Shown here: piece after piece, positions 49,001-61,099 of the stretch
Layout of the letters: each line of letters opens with the position of its first letter
Position numbering within the stretch: the first letter of the stretch is position 1
Assembly: GCF_032854445.1 (NCBI RefSeq)
Contig: NC_088303.1
Location: 27,631,265-27,695,264 of the forward strand
Direction: 5' to 3'
Length of the DNA stretch: 64,000 nt
From: Liolophura sinensis
Lineage: Eukaryota; Mollusca; Polyplacophora; Chitonida; Chitonidae
Made by a program: the position numbers and the translations under genes
The notes under the pieces: model-generated
Database searches by the model: none
What the model saw: only the letters and a program-made list of their open reading frames with translations
Told to the model about the DNA's origin: nothing

Positions 49001-52000
49001 TTCTCAGCAACTCCACCATTTGCTCTTAGCAGTCGCCCTTGCAGGTTGTTTTAAGAAGACAGTCACCCTTTCTTGTACCCACACTATTAAAACAAGACAC
49101 CCTGTCCAGTTACAGAATACCGAAATTGGATGGTGATGTAAGTATGCCGTAAACATTAAAATAGGTCATCATTTTCAGTGAATCCCATTTTTGGCAGCTC
49201 GGTGACTTTCGGGAAGAACTCCTCCACTAGAAATGAATAATGTAAAATAAAGACACTATGTTCTGGTTTAACATTTTTTCGTACACAATTTTGTATGCAT
49301 GTAATGTGAATGTAAATCTGCATAGTGACTTCCCAAAATCATGTGTTCTAAGTGAAGAACACATCTTGATTACTCAGCGACATCTTTCACTCTGACGGTG
49401 GACGACCAGGGTTCAATCCAAAGTAAGTGAGTGAGTGAGTGAGTGCTGGGGGCTTCATGTGGTACTTAAAGATTTTTCAGTCATATGACAATGAAGGAAT
49501 CCTTGGAGTGCATGTTATGTGCCTCCTTGTTGCAGGATGCTTTTCCACCTCACTTTTATCTAGTGCTGCTTCACTGAGAGGCCTTACCGAAGGCGAGTAA
49601 GCCGCACCGCCTGAGCTATTATACTGATACATGTCAACCAGTCGTCGTACTGTCCCCTTCATGCTGAACGCCATGCGAGGAAGTTACAACTTCCTCTTTT
49701 AAGGTCTTAGGTGTGACTCGATCCAGGATTGACCCTGGATCTACCGCTCCTGCAGCGGATGCTGTAACAAATGTGCTATCAGGGACCGGTCAATCCACAG
49801 TGTAGTCAGGTTAAAACACCAAGCCAACATATCCACTCACTTCAACATAGAAGTGCTCAGCATTCTTCCCATGGCAGTGCTTGTTCTGTCCATTAGCACC
49901 ATGAGGCGCAGCAATCACAGAAGGGATACCTGATAAATCACGTTTGTTTGTAGCAGCTGGGATAAGAGAAAAAAAAACAAAAAAAAAACATGTTAGGTCT
50001 GTAAATATAGGAGTACAAAAAAAAAAAAACATGTTAGGTCTGTAAATATAGGAGTACTGACAAAGAGACAACATTGTAGTATGAACCACTTAATCATGAG
50101 AGCGATGTTTAAAATTCAAAGCATTTATAACAAACAACAGTACCGGCAATATCAAATGTTTGGACCAACTTTTCAGAAAGAGCTCGCCACTATAAAATGT
50201 TACAAAATGTACATCAAGTTCTACTCATGATAAAACTACATGGGGGTTGGTGTTAACAAGAATACACTACATCTGTGATGGGGGCCTCCATGAATCAGTT
50301 GGTTCGCTCTGACCAAGGAGTCTCTCACCAATGTGACCGCTGTGAGTTCAAGTCCAGCTTATGCTGGCTTCCTTTCCAGCCGTACGTGGGAGGGTCTGTC
50401 AACAACCTGCAGATGGTCATGGGTTTCCCCCAGGCTCTGCCCGGTTTTCATCCACCATTATGCTGGCCGCCATAGTATAAGTGAAATATTCTTGAGCACA
50501 GCGTAAAACACCATTCAAATAAATAAATAAACACACACATCTGTGAAATTGCTTGCATCATCAAACCCACATGACCAATGTGTTCACGGCTGGTACACGT
50601 GAATAATTTCAGATATGAAGTAATCAGTTTAACCTGGTTTAATAACTGTAGACCACCTATACATGTCTACACATAATCTTGCCAACAATGAGATGAGATG
50701 AAAATGCCATCTAGCATTGGATGTGGATTAATGGTTTGACTGGCAGAAGAGAAAGCTGACAAGGGAGGTAACTCGCATGAACATTAAGGGGGTGATGATG
50801 ATTACAACGAATCAGAATCTTCAGTTAATCAAGCTAGCCATGTCCGACATCATCTACAGATAAGCCATAATAAGCCTTCATAGCCCTGAACTTTCCTTCA
50901 TAAATATGCATGATTGATGGTCCAATCATATTCCACCTTTGTTACTGACCTTAACAGGAGTTCAAAACAACACGGGCTGCGGCTGTAGTGATAAGTATGC
51001 CGTGTATAGATTACGTTTATTTCACACCAGACATAAAAGTGCTAGCGTGAAAAATAACTCCCTGCACATCAACATTTTAAGGGTTATCCAGGGAATGATC
51101 ATTTTAGGCAAAACAGGCTAGACAGAAATTAGTGGCGAAGCCATAAAATAGGATACATCCATCAGCTATTCGGCCTCTTTAGTGGGCTATCACCGGTATT
51201 GCCTAATAGCACATTGACTTTCCGCAGCCTGTTCATTTCAGTAAAAGCACATAGATCACCATTCATAGCACTGCTTTTTGCTATTGTATAATGTTGTGTC
51301 AAAGAATAACTCAGATTCAAACACATATCCATTTGCATTGAAACAAGGGAGAAAAAAACCTGTAAGGGAAGATCAATGATTGGCTGAAAATGCCATGGCG
51401 GACGTGTGCAGGCCGCAAAGACGACATTTAGCGGTACAGTAAAGCAAGGGTGATAAGAAGCCTATACTGCTTATTCATACAGGAATGGATTGTTCAGGAA
51501 AAAATTAGCGTTCAGAAACAAATTAGTAGTCAGAAACAAATTAGTGGTTCTAAAAATACATTTTGAGAATCCTCCTCTGTGTAAAATTATTATAAAATTA
51601 TTTTTTATGCCTTTTTCATAACCACTAAACAGTATCATTCTGCATTCCTCATCTGAGATAACAGCCCATTAGACACTCTGGCCAGCATGAACCTGTGTAC
51701 CTGCATGGTAAATAGGCCTATTATATTAGTCAGCATAATTTATTATACCTCTGAAGACAACATGTCCGCCATATCCCCCATCGCCTCCATCTGGACCTGC
51801 AAACTCCTTCTTAGGTAAGCTGAGGAAAGATAGGCACCCATCACCGCCACTGCCACCAATCACACGCACTCGCCGAAAGTCAACAAAATGTCGGTCCTGT
51901 AAAAAAAAAAAAAGGAAAGAAAAAAAAAAGAGAATCGCAAAAGGGTTCTCAAAAAAAAGACAAACTGCTCATATATTTATGAAAACTCCATGCACAAAGC

Positions 52001-53317
52001 TGTTATTATTAAATCAAATCCGCTGCCCTTAAACATTTCGCAATGCCAAGGTGATTTAACACGAGATCAAATCCGCTGCCCTTGAACATTTCGCGAAGCC
52101 AGGTGATTTAACGCGAGATCAAATCCGCTGCCCTTGAACATTTCGCGAAGCCAGGTGATTTAACGCGAGATCAAATCCGCTGCACTTGAACATTTCGCGA
52201 AGCCAGGGTGATTTAACGCGAGATCAAATCCGCTGCCCTTGAACATTTCGCGAAGCCAGGTGATTTAACGCGAGATCAAATCCGCTGCCCTTGAACATTT
52301 CGCAATGCCATGGTGTGTTAGATCAACATCCTGAAGCCAAGGTGTATATGAAAAAATACAGGTATAAGATGAAATTTTATATAAGATATGAAATGAATAT
52401 GTTGTCAAAAAAGTCGGAATGTTGAAAAATTTTAAATGGAAAACATCAAAAATTAACATTCCTTAGACCTAACAGCTTTATTTTTTCAATCAAGGACACA
52501 TCCTCAAATACCTAGATCCAGCCATGCATAATGAATTTCTGAATGTCTTGCTTTATATTTTCATTGAACATTATAATGTTTACTTGATACATCTATCTGT
52601 GTACTTATTACACCATTCGAACGTTACAGGTGGACCTTCCCATGTACAGATGGACAGATTATATTTTACTTATTTATTCGATTGGTGGCAGCGGCATTAC
52701 GGTGGAGGAATCCCGGTAGAGCCCAGGGGAAACCCACGACTAGACACAGGTTGCTGACAGACCTTCCCACATACAGCCAGAGAAGAAACCAGCATGAGCT
52801 GGACTTGAAGTCAAAGCCACCGCATTGGTGGATTACATCTATTAGTTTCAGTGATCTATAATAGGGAATCAAACAAGAGGATTTCCACAGCGTATATATA
52901 CACAAGTTTTCAATCCACACATTAACGGCTATGTATACATTTTGAAAAAATTAAGAATCACCTGATAACAAAAACAAAAAACTTTATAAAAGAAATACAT
53001 TAACTGTGTAGTGATAAAATTTTCGAGACCAGTCTTATTTTATTCTTAAATGAGAAAAATAAAATCTAGCATTTTATGGTTGTAGGTTTCCACCTATATT
53101 ATTTTCCAAAATTTCCATTGACTAGACAATGACAGACTCCAACAGATTCCCATAGAAACCTTGAACCCAGCAAAATCTGTACCTTAACTGTTTCTTTCCT
53201 ACGCTTGGTACCCTTTACTGGATGGGCTGTACTGCTGCTGGCATTACGGCACTTTACTAACACCTCATACAGTGAGCAAGTGTTGGATAAAACTCGAAAC
53301 CTGCACCATGTCAGCAT
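46091..53317 (-). CDS. MTG2: Mitochondrial ribosome-associated GTPase 2, Obg family (6 coding exons, complete)
   Basis: Exons in transcript order: 53317-53183, 51896-51749, 49956-49841, 48481-48260, 47719-47581, 46482-46091. They total 1152 bp, 383 residues, close to human MTG2 (about 406), with all phases continuous. Residues 1-45 are Arg/Lys/Ser-rich with almost no acidic residues, consistent with a mitochondrial targeting sequence. The glycine-rich Obg fold follows ([33 protein letters not shown]). GTPase motifs: G1 GFPNAGKSS (209-217), switch threonines 235-236, G3 DIPG (256-259), G4 NKVD (323-326), G5 SAK (349-351). The family acts in late assembly of the mitoribosomal large subunit. The start is the first ATG in frame; the open frame extends upstream without another ATG. 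Introns hold a 52-bp satellite and two full SINEs. Divergent from PEDS1. Confidence 0.96.
46545..46720. repeat. Degenerate tandem repeat, about 29-30 bp
   Basis: Variants of CAACCACAGATCAGCAATGA recur (GTAGATCAGCAATGA, ACAAATCAGCAATGA, CAGCTCAGCAATGA, CAGATTAGTAATGA, GAATCAACAATGA). It is in MTG2 intron 5, close to the exon 6 acceptor. Confidence 0.7.
47168..47228. repeat. Three short tandem units, about 20 bp
   Basis: GCAACAAATGTTTCCTAC, GCAACAAATGTTTCCTAC and GCAACGAATGTTTCCTAC in a row, in MTG2 intron 5. Confidence 0.9.
48047..48117 (-). mobile_element. SINE-A fragment (middle)
   Basis: GGGGAATATTTCACTTATTC, then GGCGGCCAGCATTATGGTG and GGAAACCAGGCAAAGCATGG. It is in MTG2 intron 4. Confidence 0.8.
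49425..49789 (-). mobile_element. SINE-B, full length, with a 12-bp target-site duplication
   Basis: Flanked by TCAATCCAAAGT (49413-49424) and TCAATCCACAGT (49790-49801), one mismatch. In reverse: GTGAGTGAGTGAGTGAGTGC tail, TTTTTCAGTCATATGACA, CCTCCTTGTTGCAGGATGC, TATTATACTGATA, the palindromic GAGGAAGTTACAACTTCCTC, and a tRNA-like head ending TGTGCTATCAGGGACCGG. It is in MTG2 intron 3, close to the exon 3 donor. Confidence 0.93.
49970..50057. repeat. Tandem duplication of about 46 bp
   Basis: An A-run followed by ACATGTTAGGTCTGTAAATA then TAGGAGTAC occurs twice, identically apart from A-run length. It lies just upstream of MTG2 exon 3. Confidence 0.93.
50279..50532 (+). mobile_element. SINE-A, full length
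   Basis: Head GGGGGCCTCCATGAATCAGT with box B GAGTTCAAGTCC, then GGCTTCCTTTCCAGCCGTAC, GGTCATGGGTTTCCCC, CTCTGCCCGG, ATTATGCTGGCCGCC, GAAATATTCTTGAG and an AAATAAATAAATAAAC tail. It is in MTG2 intron 2, opposite in orientation to the gene. Confidence 0.93.
52013..52325. repeat. 52-bp tandem satellite, about 6 copies
   Basis: Unit GATCAAATCCGCTGCCCTTG then AACATTTCGCGAAGCCAGG and TGATTTAACGCGA, near-identical in the middle copies. The outer copies have TTTCGCAATGCC instead of TTTCGCGAAGCC. Each inner unit carries the palindrome TTCGCGAA. It lies in MTG2 intron 1. Confidence 0.97.
52666..52835 (-). mobile_element. SINE-A, partly decayed
   Basis: TTACTTATTTATTCGATTGG tail with the GTTTTACGCC..TTTCACTTATA part deleted. 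Then GGCAGCGGCATTACGGTGG, AGAGCCCAGGGGAAACCC, CAGACCTTCCCACATACAGC and CATGAGCTGGACTTGAAG. It is in MTG2 intron 1. Confidence 0.87.
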
Positions 53318-53602
53318 CGTAACACGGGGTGTCTGGATGAAACCTACCAAAGAATAAACATTCACTAATCATCAACAAATTTTTGGGCAGTTGTAAAGAC
53401 TAGGATAATATTTACGTGTAACTTTCTATGCCACTCCTTATTCTTTTTCTTCCCGGAATGAGGCTGGCTAAATATGGAAGAGGCCCTTTTCAGATGCAGA
53501 CCACAGGACAAAAGCATGTGTCACACCCACACGCGCATTCAACCCTTACCATGTTCATCAGTCTTACAAACGTCTAAAAATCACGTTCTAGCACATCAAT
53601 TC

Positions 53603-53672
53603 GAGTGGTGTAGTGGTAGAAACTGCCAACATACCCAACATACTGTCTGATGGAAGTTCGAATACAGAACGT
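53603..53672 (+). other. tRNA-like relic, possibly from tRNA-Gly or a SINE head
   Basis: GAGTGGTGTAGTGGTAGAAA resembles a box A of glycine tRNA, and GGAAGTTCGAATAC resembles a box B, about 35 bases apart. Acceptor-stem pairing is not convincing, so it is not called a tRNA gene. Confidence 0.3.
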
Positions 53673-53762
53673 TTCACAACAAACTATGGAAATCCTTTCA
53701 AAAATGTATGAACCACGAATAATGCGACACAGAAATCTCATATCACAGTGAAACGTGACAGA

Positions 53763-54090
53763 GTGAGTGCTTTTGGTTTAACATTGTACTTAGCAATTTT
53801 TCAGTCATATGACGACGAAGGAGCCTTTAGAGTGCATGTAATGTGCCTCCTTGTTGCAGGACAGTTTTCTATTATCTAGTGCTGCTTCACTGAGAGGACT
53901 TACCGAAGGAGAGTAAGCCGCCCCACCCGGGCCATTATACTGATCAACCAGTCATTGCACTATCAACTTCATGCTGAACGTCAAGCGAGGAAGTTAGAAC
54001 TTCCTCTTTTGGGGTCTAAGGTGTGACCCAACCCAGGATTCACCTGGATCTACCACTGATGCTCTACCAACTGTGCTTTCGGGGCCGGTC
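53763..54090 (-). mobile_element. SINE-B, near full length
   Basis: In reverse: GAGTGAGTGCTTTTGGTTTA, TTTTTCAGTCATATGACG, GTGCCTCCTTGTTGCAGG, GCCATTATACTGATC, GCGAGGAAGTTAGAACTTCC, then head GCTCTACCAACTGTGC. Possible 8-bp target duplication ACGTGACA/ACATGACA with one mismatch. Confidence 0.9.
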
Positions 54091-54961
54091 ACATGACAAA
54101 AACTAAAATGATAAACATCTTATTTACGCTGTTTTTCTTTGCATGCAAATTGAACATCTCATTAAGTTTTAACCAATGAAAAATCAGTAGAATCATGTGA
54201 CCGTGGGGGAAAAAAATGATGACAGAATGCACATGGAAATCAACATGTAAATATTACCCTAGTCTTTACAACTACCAATTTTTTTATGGCGAGTACAGGA
54301 AAGGTATAGAACTGGGTGTTGTTTCCTTTTAACATGAGTTTAACGTGATTCGCATCTCAGATGTTCGTTGTGAAAAGCAGTTTCTTTAATGACGTGAGTC
54401 TTGTCACATCCTCTTGTCTACCACGTGGGGCAAATCCAATTCTTCAACTGCCAACAACTAAGTGAACTGCACGAGCAGTTTCTATTCAAGGCGCTCATTT
54501 AATTCTTGTTAAGTAGCTTTTCACCATGTTGACTGAAAATGGTTTCAAACTCCTCAAATCCTGCTCCAGTTTTCTTGGTAAAGGTCTTATCTTTTAATGA
54601 GGAGCGGGTTCAACCTCAGCCTAAACAAGATAGAATTACCTAGCAAGCCATGCATATGACGCTTACAAATTTCACCTTACCCTTGAATACCAGCCCGTTC
54701 TTTTCCTTCGCCTTTGCTAAACAACACACGCAAAACGGCTTAGCACATGGCGATTCTCCTGCATTCGGTTGTATCCATTTAAATCAGAAAGCAAATCAAT
54801 TTTTTTGCTTAAATGCGCTTTTTGTGTAAAAAATTATTTACGAAAAATATTTAGGAATTTTTTCTTTTGTGTATTAATTATTTTCAAAGTATGATTTATA
54901 CCAGCTGTAGTCAGGGTTATTTTCAGTGCGGATCACCGGGCTGTCATCGTATGATTGGAAA

Positions 54962-57900
54962 ATGGCGTCGAAAGATGAACAGGAGATCGTCCAAAATTCC
55001 ATGACCGAAGATGATCCCAATGGAAACAGTTCTTTAGTTATAGAACAAAAAGCACCGAGATGGGGCCCACAGCACGCTGGGGCGAAAGAATTGGCCAGTT
55101 TATACACCGGAGGTAAATAAAGTAGAAAAGTAATTTGTCAGTCTGTGTAATGTCAGAGTGACTTCGACTTAGCATCTCTGCATCCTCGAATTGACCAGTT
55201 GCGTAAGAGCTCAGCGGCTTTCTTAATGGTTTTGGCTATCACCTGGAAACTTACCCTGTGTAAAACGTACAGGATTCAGCTTTAGACTAAAATTTAGCAT
55301 AGTACTATAGCACAACTGTCATTTTAGTACCGACATGAAAAAATAGTTTCTTAGACACTCTAGGGGGCTATTTTTATGTAGAAACATTACATAGCCCTTA
55401 GTAGGGGACCATGTTACTCCGTGTACATTGCTAATGCTACTGATCCGCGTAGCCAAGCATCTCAGATGTGATTTTTTAATATCGAGTTAGGCATTGATCA
55501 CAGCCGAGGCGTCTTCCCGGTTAAAATATTGGTATTTAAAAACAACTTAGCGTGGAGAAACTCTGTGCAACAAAAATCCTTGCAAAATGAACCAATACAT
55601 GCATTAACCTGGCAAAACTGTAATAAAATATGTTCACCAGGACATTCTCTGTTCCTCTGCCAATTTTTTCCACATTGTGTAGCCTAACCTTTATGACCAG
55701 TAAATCCAAGATAATTCACAGCTGTTACTTACGCTCTCATACCATGTCAACATCATGACCCAATAAATCGTTTTGTTCCTCCCCACACATGCGTGGTTGA
55801 CCTTTCACAACGTCACTACGTTTTGATCAGCTGGCCGTCAGTTTTGACAGACAGAAAGCTGTGTGACTGTAGAGAAACAAATTTACAGTTGACTGAAGGC
55901 TATGGAACAGAATGACCAACTCCACAGTTTGTGTGAATTGTCATATTAAGCTTGCAGTGAAAAAGGGGTCATCTTTATCATCCATTCCATTCAGTTTCTC
56001 GGATGGATCAACCGCTGCATGTGCACCTTGCACAAATGTTGCACAGCAACCTCTTGTAGCTCACGTGTGAGTAGATAGGGAGGGTAGGGGGAAAAGGAAA
56101 TCTATTGAAAGGCATAGAATATTACTCTGAAGAGCTCAGGGTTCAAATAGCTGACATTTTACGCTGCACATCCTTAGTGTACCATTACTCGCAAGACATC
56201 ATAAAAAAATCATAATGACTTTCACCCCCATTGGATATTTACTAAATTACAGCAAAGAAAGGTTCTCTACTATTTTGAAGATTTGCAGATGTTCTTCACT
56301 GAAATTGTGGAATGTGATCAGTCATGTTTATGCCATGTACACAACTTTTGCTACCTTCCATGGTGTCACTCTTCTGTTGTTGTAGGAAAACGGCTTCAGG
56401 AGATAATCTGCCTTGTGATAAGTATCTGCCTAATGCTGTTCAACTTCACACATCTCTGTCTGCATTTTCAACTGGAAAATTGGATTGTTGTTTTGGGGGC
56501 AGCTTGTAAGTTCTATATATCCATTACAGTTTGTTCATACTCTTGATCAGGTACCATAAATAGGTGAAATAGTTTTGAGTACAGCATAAAACATCCATCA
56601 AAGATCATAAATTACCAAATTCAAGGCTTCAGTACTTTACGTATGTATTGAGTGGTGGATTTGCATTCATGCATCTCCTACAGGAGAGCTCTTTGGTAGC
56701 CTTTCTACAAAATCTAAGTTCTAGTAGGATATCCTTCTACCGTCCTGACAAATTTAAAACATTTTTCTCGGATCAAATAGAAATAGAATCTGGCAAATTG
56801 AGTAGCTTAGTCATGGACAAAATGTTGAGTCAAATATACCCTAAATGATTTAAAATGTCTAATAAATGTCAGTAAATTTTTTTTTTTTTGGTGCTGAATC
56901 TTACAATTTTGAAGTAGAATATCATCCCATGTTCCAAGCAAACTTCAGTAGACCTTTCTGAAATCAACAGAACTCATAGTATCAGAAAAAAAATTAGTCA
57001 TGCCGAAATTTATGGTCATTGGTAAGTGACACAGCATGCACTGTGATGACTGAAAGAAATAAATTTATCCAGATTGTACATTACTCATGTGTGATTTTTC
57101 TCTGTTATGGTATAGTGTTGGGGATATTGTCTGCTGACTTTCTGAGCGGACTGGTCCACTGGGGAGCAGATACGTGGGGTTCTGTGGAGCTACCTGTACT
57201 AGGCAAAGTAAGCTAGTAAAACATTTTTACCATTGCTCTTTAAATGAACACACAACTCTAAATACTTGTCCTAATGTTACTGGAATAGTAACTGTCACTG
57301 TAGTCCCAAGACATAGGGACATATGTCATATGCATGCAGTGATCAAACAAAACTTCATTTGTGGTTTAATCGTTAATCTTGTACCTGTACTCAAAAATGA
57401 ATAATTTCTTTTGCTTTTAGAATTTCATTCGTCCATTCCGGGAACATCATATAGACCCAACAGCAATTACCCGCCATGACTTTGTGGAGACAAATGGAGA
57501 TAATTTTGCTGTCACAATTCCATCATTATTAAGCATGGCTTACAGATTTTTGACTTCTAGCCCAGAGCAAATACAAGATAACTACTGTTGGGAGTCTTAC
57601 GTTTTTCTTTTGGCTATGTTTGTCAGCATGACAAACCAGGTATGTACAGAGTGTATAGGTGATCTCTCTTTTTCCCCTTCTACTTATAGATGAGGCATGA
57701 TGTGGAAATACGTGTATAGCACTGTGGTTACTTGGTAGAAATTTATCAGTTGGTGTTAAAAGTATCAGACTTCATCTTGTTGTTTTCTAACAGACTAAAA
57801 AAAACATGAAAAAAATGTTACTCTTGTTATTTTTTTAGTTTTTTTTTTCCATCTGTAATCATATTTTTCCCTTGATTTTTCTTTTCAGTTTCATAAATGG

Positions 57901-58149
57901 TCTCACACTTACTTTGGGCTGCCTAGGTATATCACCATATTTCAGGACCTGCACATTATCCTTCCTCGTCGGCACCATCGGATTCACCATGTGGCCCCCC
58001 ATGAGACTTACTTCTGTATTACAACAGGCTGGCTCAATTACCCACTGGAGAAACTTCGCTTCTGGACCTTGTTAGAGAGTGTTATAGAGTATGTCTCAGG
58101 CTACAAACCCCGAGCTGATGATTTCAAGTGGGCACAGAAGTCTGATTAA
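54962..58149 (+). CDS. PEDS1: Plasmanylethanolamine desaturase 1 (TMEM189/Kua family; 5 coding exons, complete)
   Basis: Exons 54962-55112, 56386-56505, 57116-57207, 57421-57639 and 57889-58149 total 843 bp, 280 residues (human about 270), all phases continuous. The enzyme puts the vinyl-ether double bond into plasmanyl lipids, the last step of plasmalogen synthesis, in the ER membrane. Two hydrophobic segments (about 57-78 and 83-103) lead into [11 protein letters not shown] (105-115). The metal-binding histidines expected of this diiron-type family are present: H105; [14 protein letters not shown] (128-141); HKWSH (196-200); and [14 protein letters not shown] then PHETY (215-235). The C-terminus [14 protein letters not shown] is family-typical. 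The start is the first ATG in frame, in a region preceded by open sequence but no other ATG. There is no sign of the UBE2V1 fusion known at the human locus; the next sequence is SINE-rich. Confidence 0.97.
56553..56612 (+). mobile_element. SINE-A tail fragment
   Basis: ATAGGTGAAATAGTTTTGAG then TACAGCATAAAACATCCATC resembles the SINE-A 3' end with several changes. It is in PEDS1 intron 2. Confidence 0.6.
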
Positions 58150-60057
58150 TGCTTTTGCTTAGTAACAAAAAATATATATCGATATTGATTTTAAAATTCT
58201 GAATTACAGCCAGTTTTTCCAATGCCTGATACTGTGGATAAATCAGTCCATTTTTTTCAAATTGAATGGCTTTTGCCATTTGTATCAAATCACAGAATTT
58301 GTTCTCTTGTACCAAAAACTGTTGCTGTGTTGATCAGCCTGTGACAAGATCTTAGAAGAGAGGTTTTATACATTATTATTTGAGCATGTCAATAACATAT
58401 TGTATGTTTAAGTCCGTTGATTATGATCAACAAAGAGTTTTGATGTTGAAAAATGCTAATTGTGGAATTAATTTATCCTGTTCATACATGGACAAATGAT
58501 GTCACACCAATGGCTAATCTCAGGTATATTATTAAATGTGTGGAAAAGAGTGTTTTAATTTATTGACATCTTGCATCACAAAGTCAACCCACAAATGCAG
58601 CATATTTAATTTTCTACTAGCTTTGATTTGGTTTAAGTGGTTATCCTCATGATGATATACTGTACTAAGTACATTGTACTAAAGCTATATTCTGTAATAC
58701 ATATTGTGCATTGAACAAATTGTGTACATATTAGGGGTATCTTAATTCTTACGAAGTTTGGGCTTTTTCTGTTTTTAAATACTTAATAATCATGTGCTAC
58801 CGCAGGTGATATATATGTATCATCAGAAATTTACTTGTCATTTTTTGGTGGGCGTGAGAACTTCTTAAAATGTTAAAACAACCTTTCTGTAAGGTAATAT
58901 TTTCATTAGAATGTGTCAGATTTTACAACATGTTTTAAAATGAAAAATTTTGAGGGTTTGAAATTTTACTATAGTTGAGATTTATTTATTTGATTGGTGT
59001 TTTACGCCATACTCAAGAATATTTCATTCATTCAATGGCGGCCAGCATTATGGTGGGAGGTAACCGGGCCGGGCCCGGGGGAAACATACGACCATTCGCA
59101 GGTTGCTGACAGACCTTCCCACATACGGCTGGAGAGGCAGCCAGTATGAGCTGGACTTGGAACTCACAGCGGCCACATTGGTGAGAGGCTCCTGGGTCAT
59201 TATGGTGCACTAGCGCGCTAACCAACCGAGCCACGGAGGCCCCTCATTGAGATTTAAATCAGGAGTTTGTTTTCACTTATAGTGTGCATTGTGCTGTGGT
59301 ATACTTTAGTTTCTTTCATTGATGCTTGCTTTATTAACGATTCATTGTTTGTTATAGTTCATCATTTGCTCATATTTTAGATCTGTATATACACACTAAA
59401 TATCTGATGTTCATGGATAGCCTTAAAAAACCTTATCCCTAGGATTACGAAGCCATCTTAGACATAATCTTAACTTCAAAACAGTTTACAGTTTTAAAAT
59501 TATGACTTACCATGGGAATTTTTATTTTAATACCTGTCTTAGACTAAGTTGTCTTAGACTTTCATGACAAAATTGAGAATTAGTGCTTAAGTTCGACAGA
59601 TAAGTTCAGGAATTATACCACATGTTAAGAGTAAGTCTGACAGCTGACAGCTTCATGGTTCTGGGGCCAGGAGAAGTTGTTGTGTGAAGGATATAACCAC
59701 ATTTCAGACCTTCATGTGAAGTCTGTATACATGTATTCTAACAGGTGATGTGGTTATTTACACTGGTGGATAAACCTGTTTGTACTTTGTTGTTCTACTC
59801 TGTTTATTGTTATGACTTTGAACACTGAATTAAATCAGTGTAATTCAGTGTTAAAATTGTCATGTCAGTTTGTTCGATTACAGTTGTTGCCACGATATGA
59901 CTGAAATATTGCCGTTGTGGCATTAAACCAATATCATGTATTGATTCCATTACAGCTGTTAGTATATTCTTCTGTATATTACTTTTTGTCGCGTATTTTA
60001 ATATGTCCGCGCCCTCGGCCTGATTCTTTAAAGCTGTTCAAGTTCATCGTAACTACC
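58150..60057. other. PEDS1 3' UTR and intergenic DNA
   Basis: AT-rich with one SINE-A (58985-59246). No coding sequence recognised. I could not pick out the PEDS1 poly(A) site; ATTAAA occurs near 58531. Confidence 0.5.
58985..59246 (-). mobile_element. SINE-A, full length, with a perfect 10-bp target-site duplication
   Basis: TTGAGATTTA occurs at 58975-58984 and 59247-59256. In reverse: TTTATTTGATTGGTGTTTTA tail, CACATACGGCTGGAGAGG, GAGCTGGACTTGGAACTC, and head GCGCGCTAACCAACCGAGCC then ACGGAGGCCCC. All parts are present, which marks it as a recent insertion. Confidence 0.96.
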
Positions 60058-61099
60058 ATGGCAGCAGGTATCCTTAATATAGTTTGACATGGTAATGTGT
60101 GGAAACAGCTGCAATTTTATTAGCTGATGTCTTAGATTTTTACCCCTGTTCCTATTGTCAAGATAGAATAATACTCCAATTGAACATCATGCATGGTGTG
60201 GATATAACCATCTGTGGTCAACCATTGTAACCCAGCTGTTCAAGTTTTTGCTTTGAAAAATGGCATTTCTAAATGCAGTTCTTGAATTGATGGAATTACG
60301 TTGACTGAGTCATAAGATATCAAATTCCAGTTGAAATACTGAGCTAGCCTCTCGCCAGTGCGGTAACTGAGAGTTCAAGTCCAGTTTATGCTGGCTTCCT
60401 CTCCAGTCGTACATGGAAAGGTCTTGCAGCAACCTATGGATGGTCATGGGTGTTCACCCAAGTTCTGTAAGGTTTCCTCTCCCCCCCCCCCCCATATTGC
60501 TGGCCACCCTTGTGTAATACTCCCTTATATTCCTGGGTATGGCTTTAAACACCAATCAAATAACTAAATAGACATCAAAGAAATCTGAATGATTGCAAAA
60601 GTGTTTTGAACATGTTACATTGTTGTAAATGTGTGTGGACTAGTTACTGATAATCATAATCTGCTCACAGTTTGTAAGTAGTTGTTTATGAATTGCGTAG
60701 AAAATTTAAGTGTGGGCTTTCCATAAAAAAAAGCAAACTAATTGTTAAAAATAGTCAGGTGATATCCAAGATGTTAAGGTATCAGGTTTATGTTGACAAG
60801 AAAGTCTACATCAGTATATATATAAATATATACATATATAGAAGATTAGGATTTTTTAAAAAAAGGCGTTGTTTTCGTCCACTTTGCTTTGTGCCTTTGT
60901 AACCCCAGCCATTTGGACTTAGTAGAGTCAGGCGTCCAGACACGAATAGTGTTGAAAAGCAGACCAATTTAGGTTGATACATATATGTATGTTATTGCTT
61001 CAAGCCTGCCTTGATGCTGCCAGATCCCTGTCATGCACATTGTTCCTGTCATCCGAGAAACCGTTAAGTGAACTGCGAATTAAATTCATGCTGGCCAAG
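60058..61099 (+). CDS. Probable 5' end of an unidentified gene (exons 60058-60067 and 61005-61099)
   Basis: An ATG in excellent context (ACTACC then ATGG) gives MAA plus one base before GTATCC at 60068. An AG-bounded exon at 61005-61099 joins in the matching phase to give MAAACLDAARSLSCTLFL, then a segment rich in E, K and L ending KFMLAK, before GTAGTC. The predicted product starts with about 35 residues of ordinary composition. A candidate third exon at 61927-62066 is listed separately; the phase does not join directly, so an exon would be missing between them. I do not recognise the family. A SINE-A lies in the first intron. The acceptor at 61004 lacks a strong pyrimidine tract, which lowers confidence. 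Confidence 0.4.
60343..60571 (+). mobile_element. SINE-A, 5' end decayed
   Basis: GCTAGCCTCTCGCCAGTGCG, box B GAGTTCAAGTCC, GGCTTCCTCTCCAGTCGTAC, GGATGGTCATGGGTG, a C-run expansion at 60481-60494 and a decayed tail ending AATCAAATAACTAAATAG. Confidence 0.88.

Larger units (their letters stand above)
53318..54961. other. Divergent intergenic interval between MTG2 and PEDS1
   Basis: Start codons are about 1.64 kb apart on opposite strands. It contains a SINE-B (53763-54090), a tRNA-like relic (about 53603-53672) and no coding sequence. No core promoter motif could be assigned with confidence. Confidence 0.5.
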
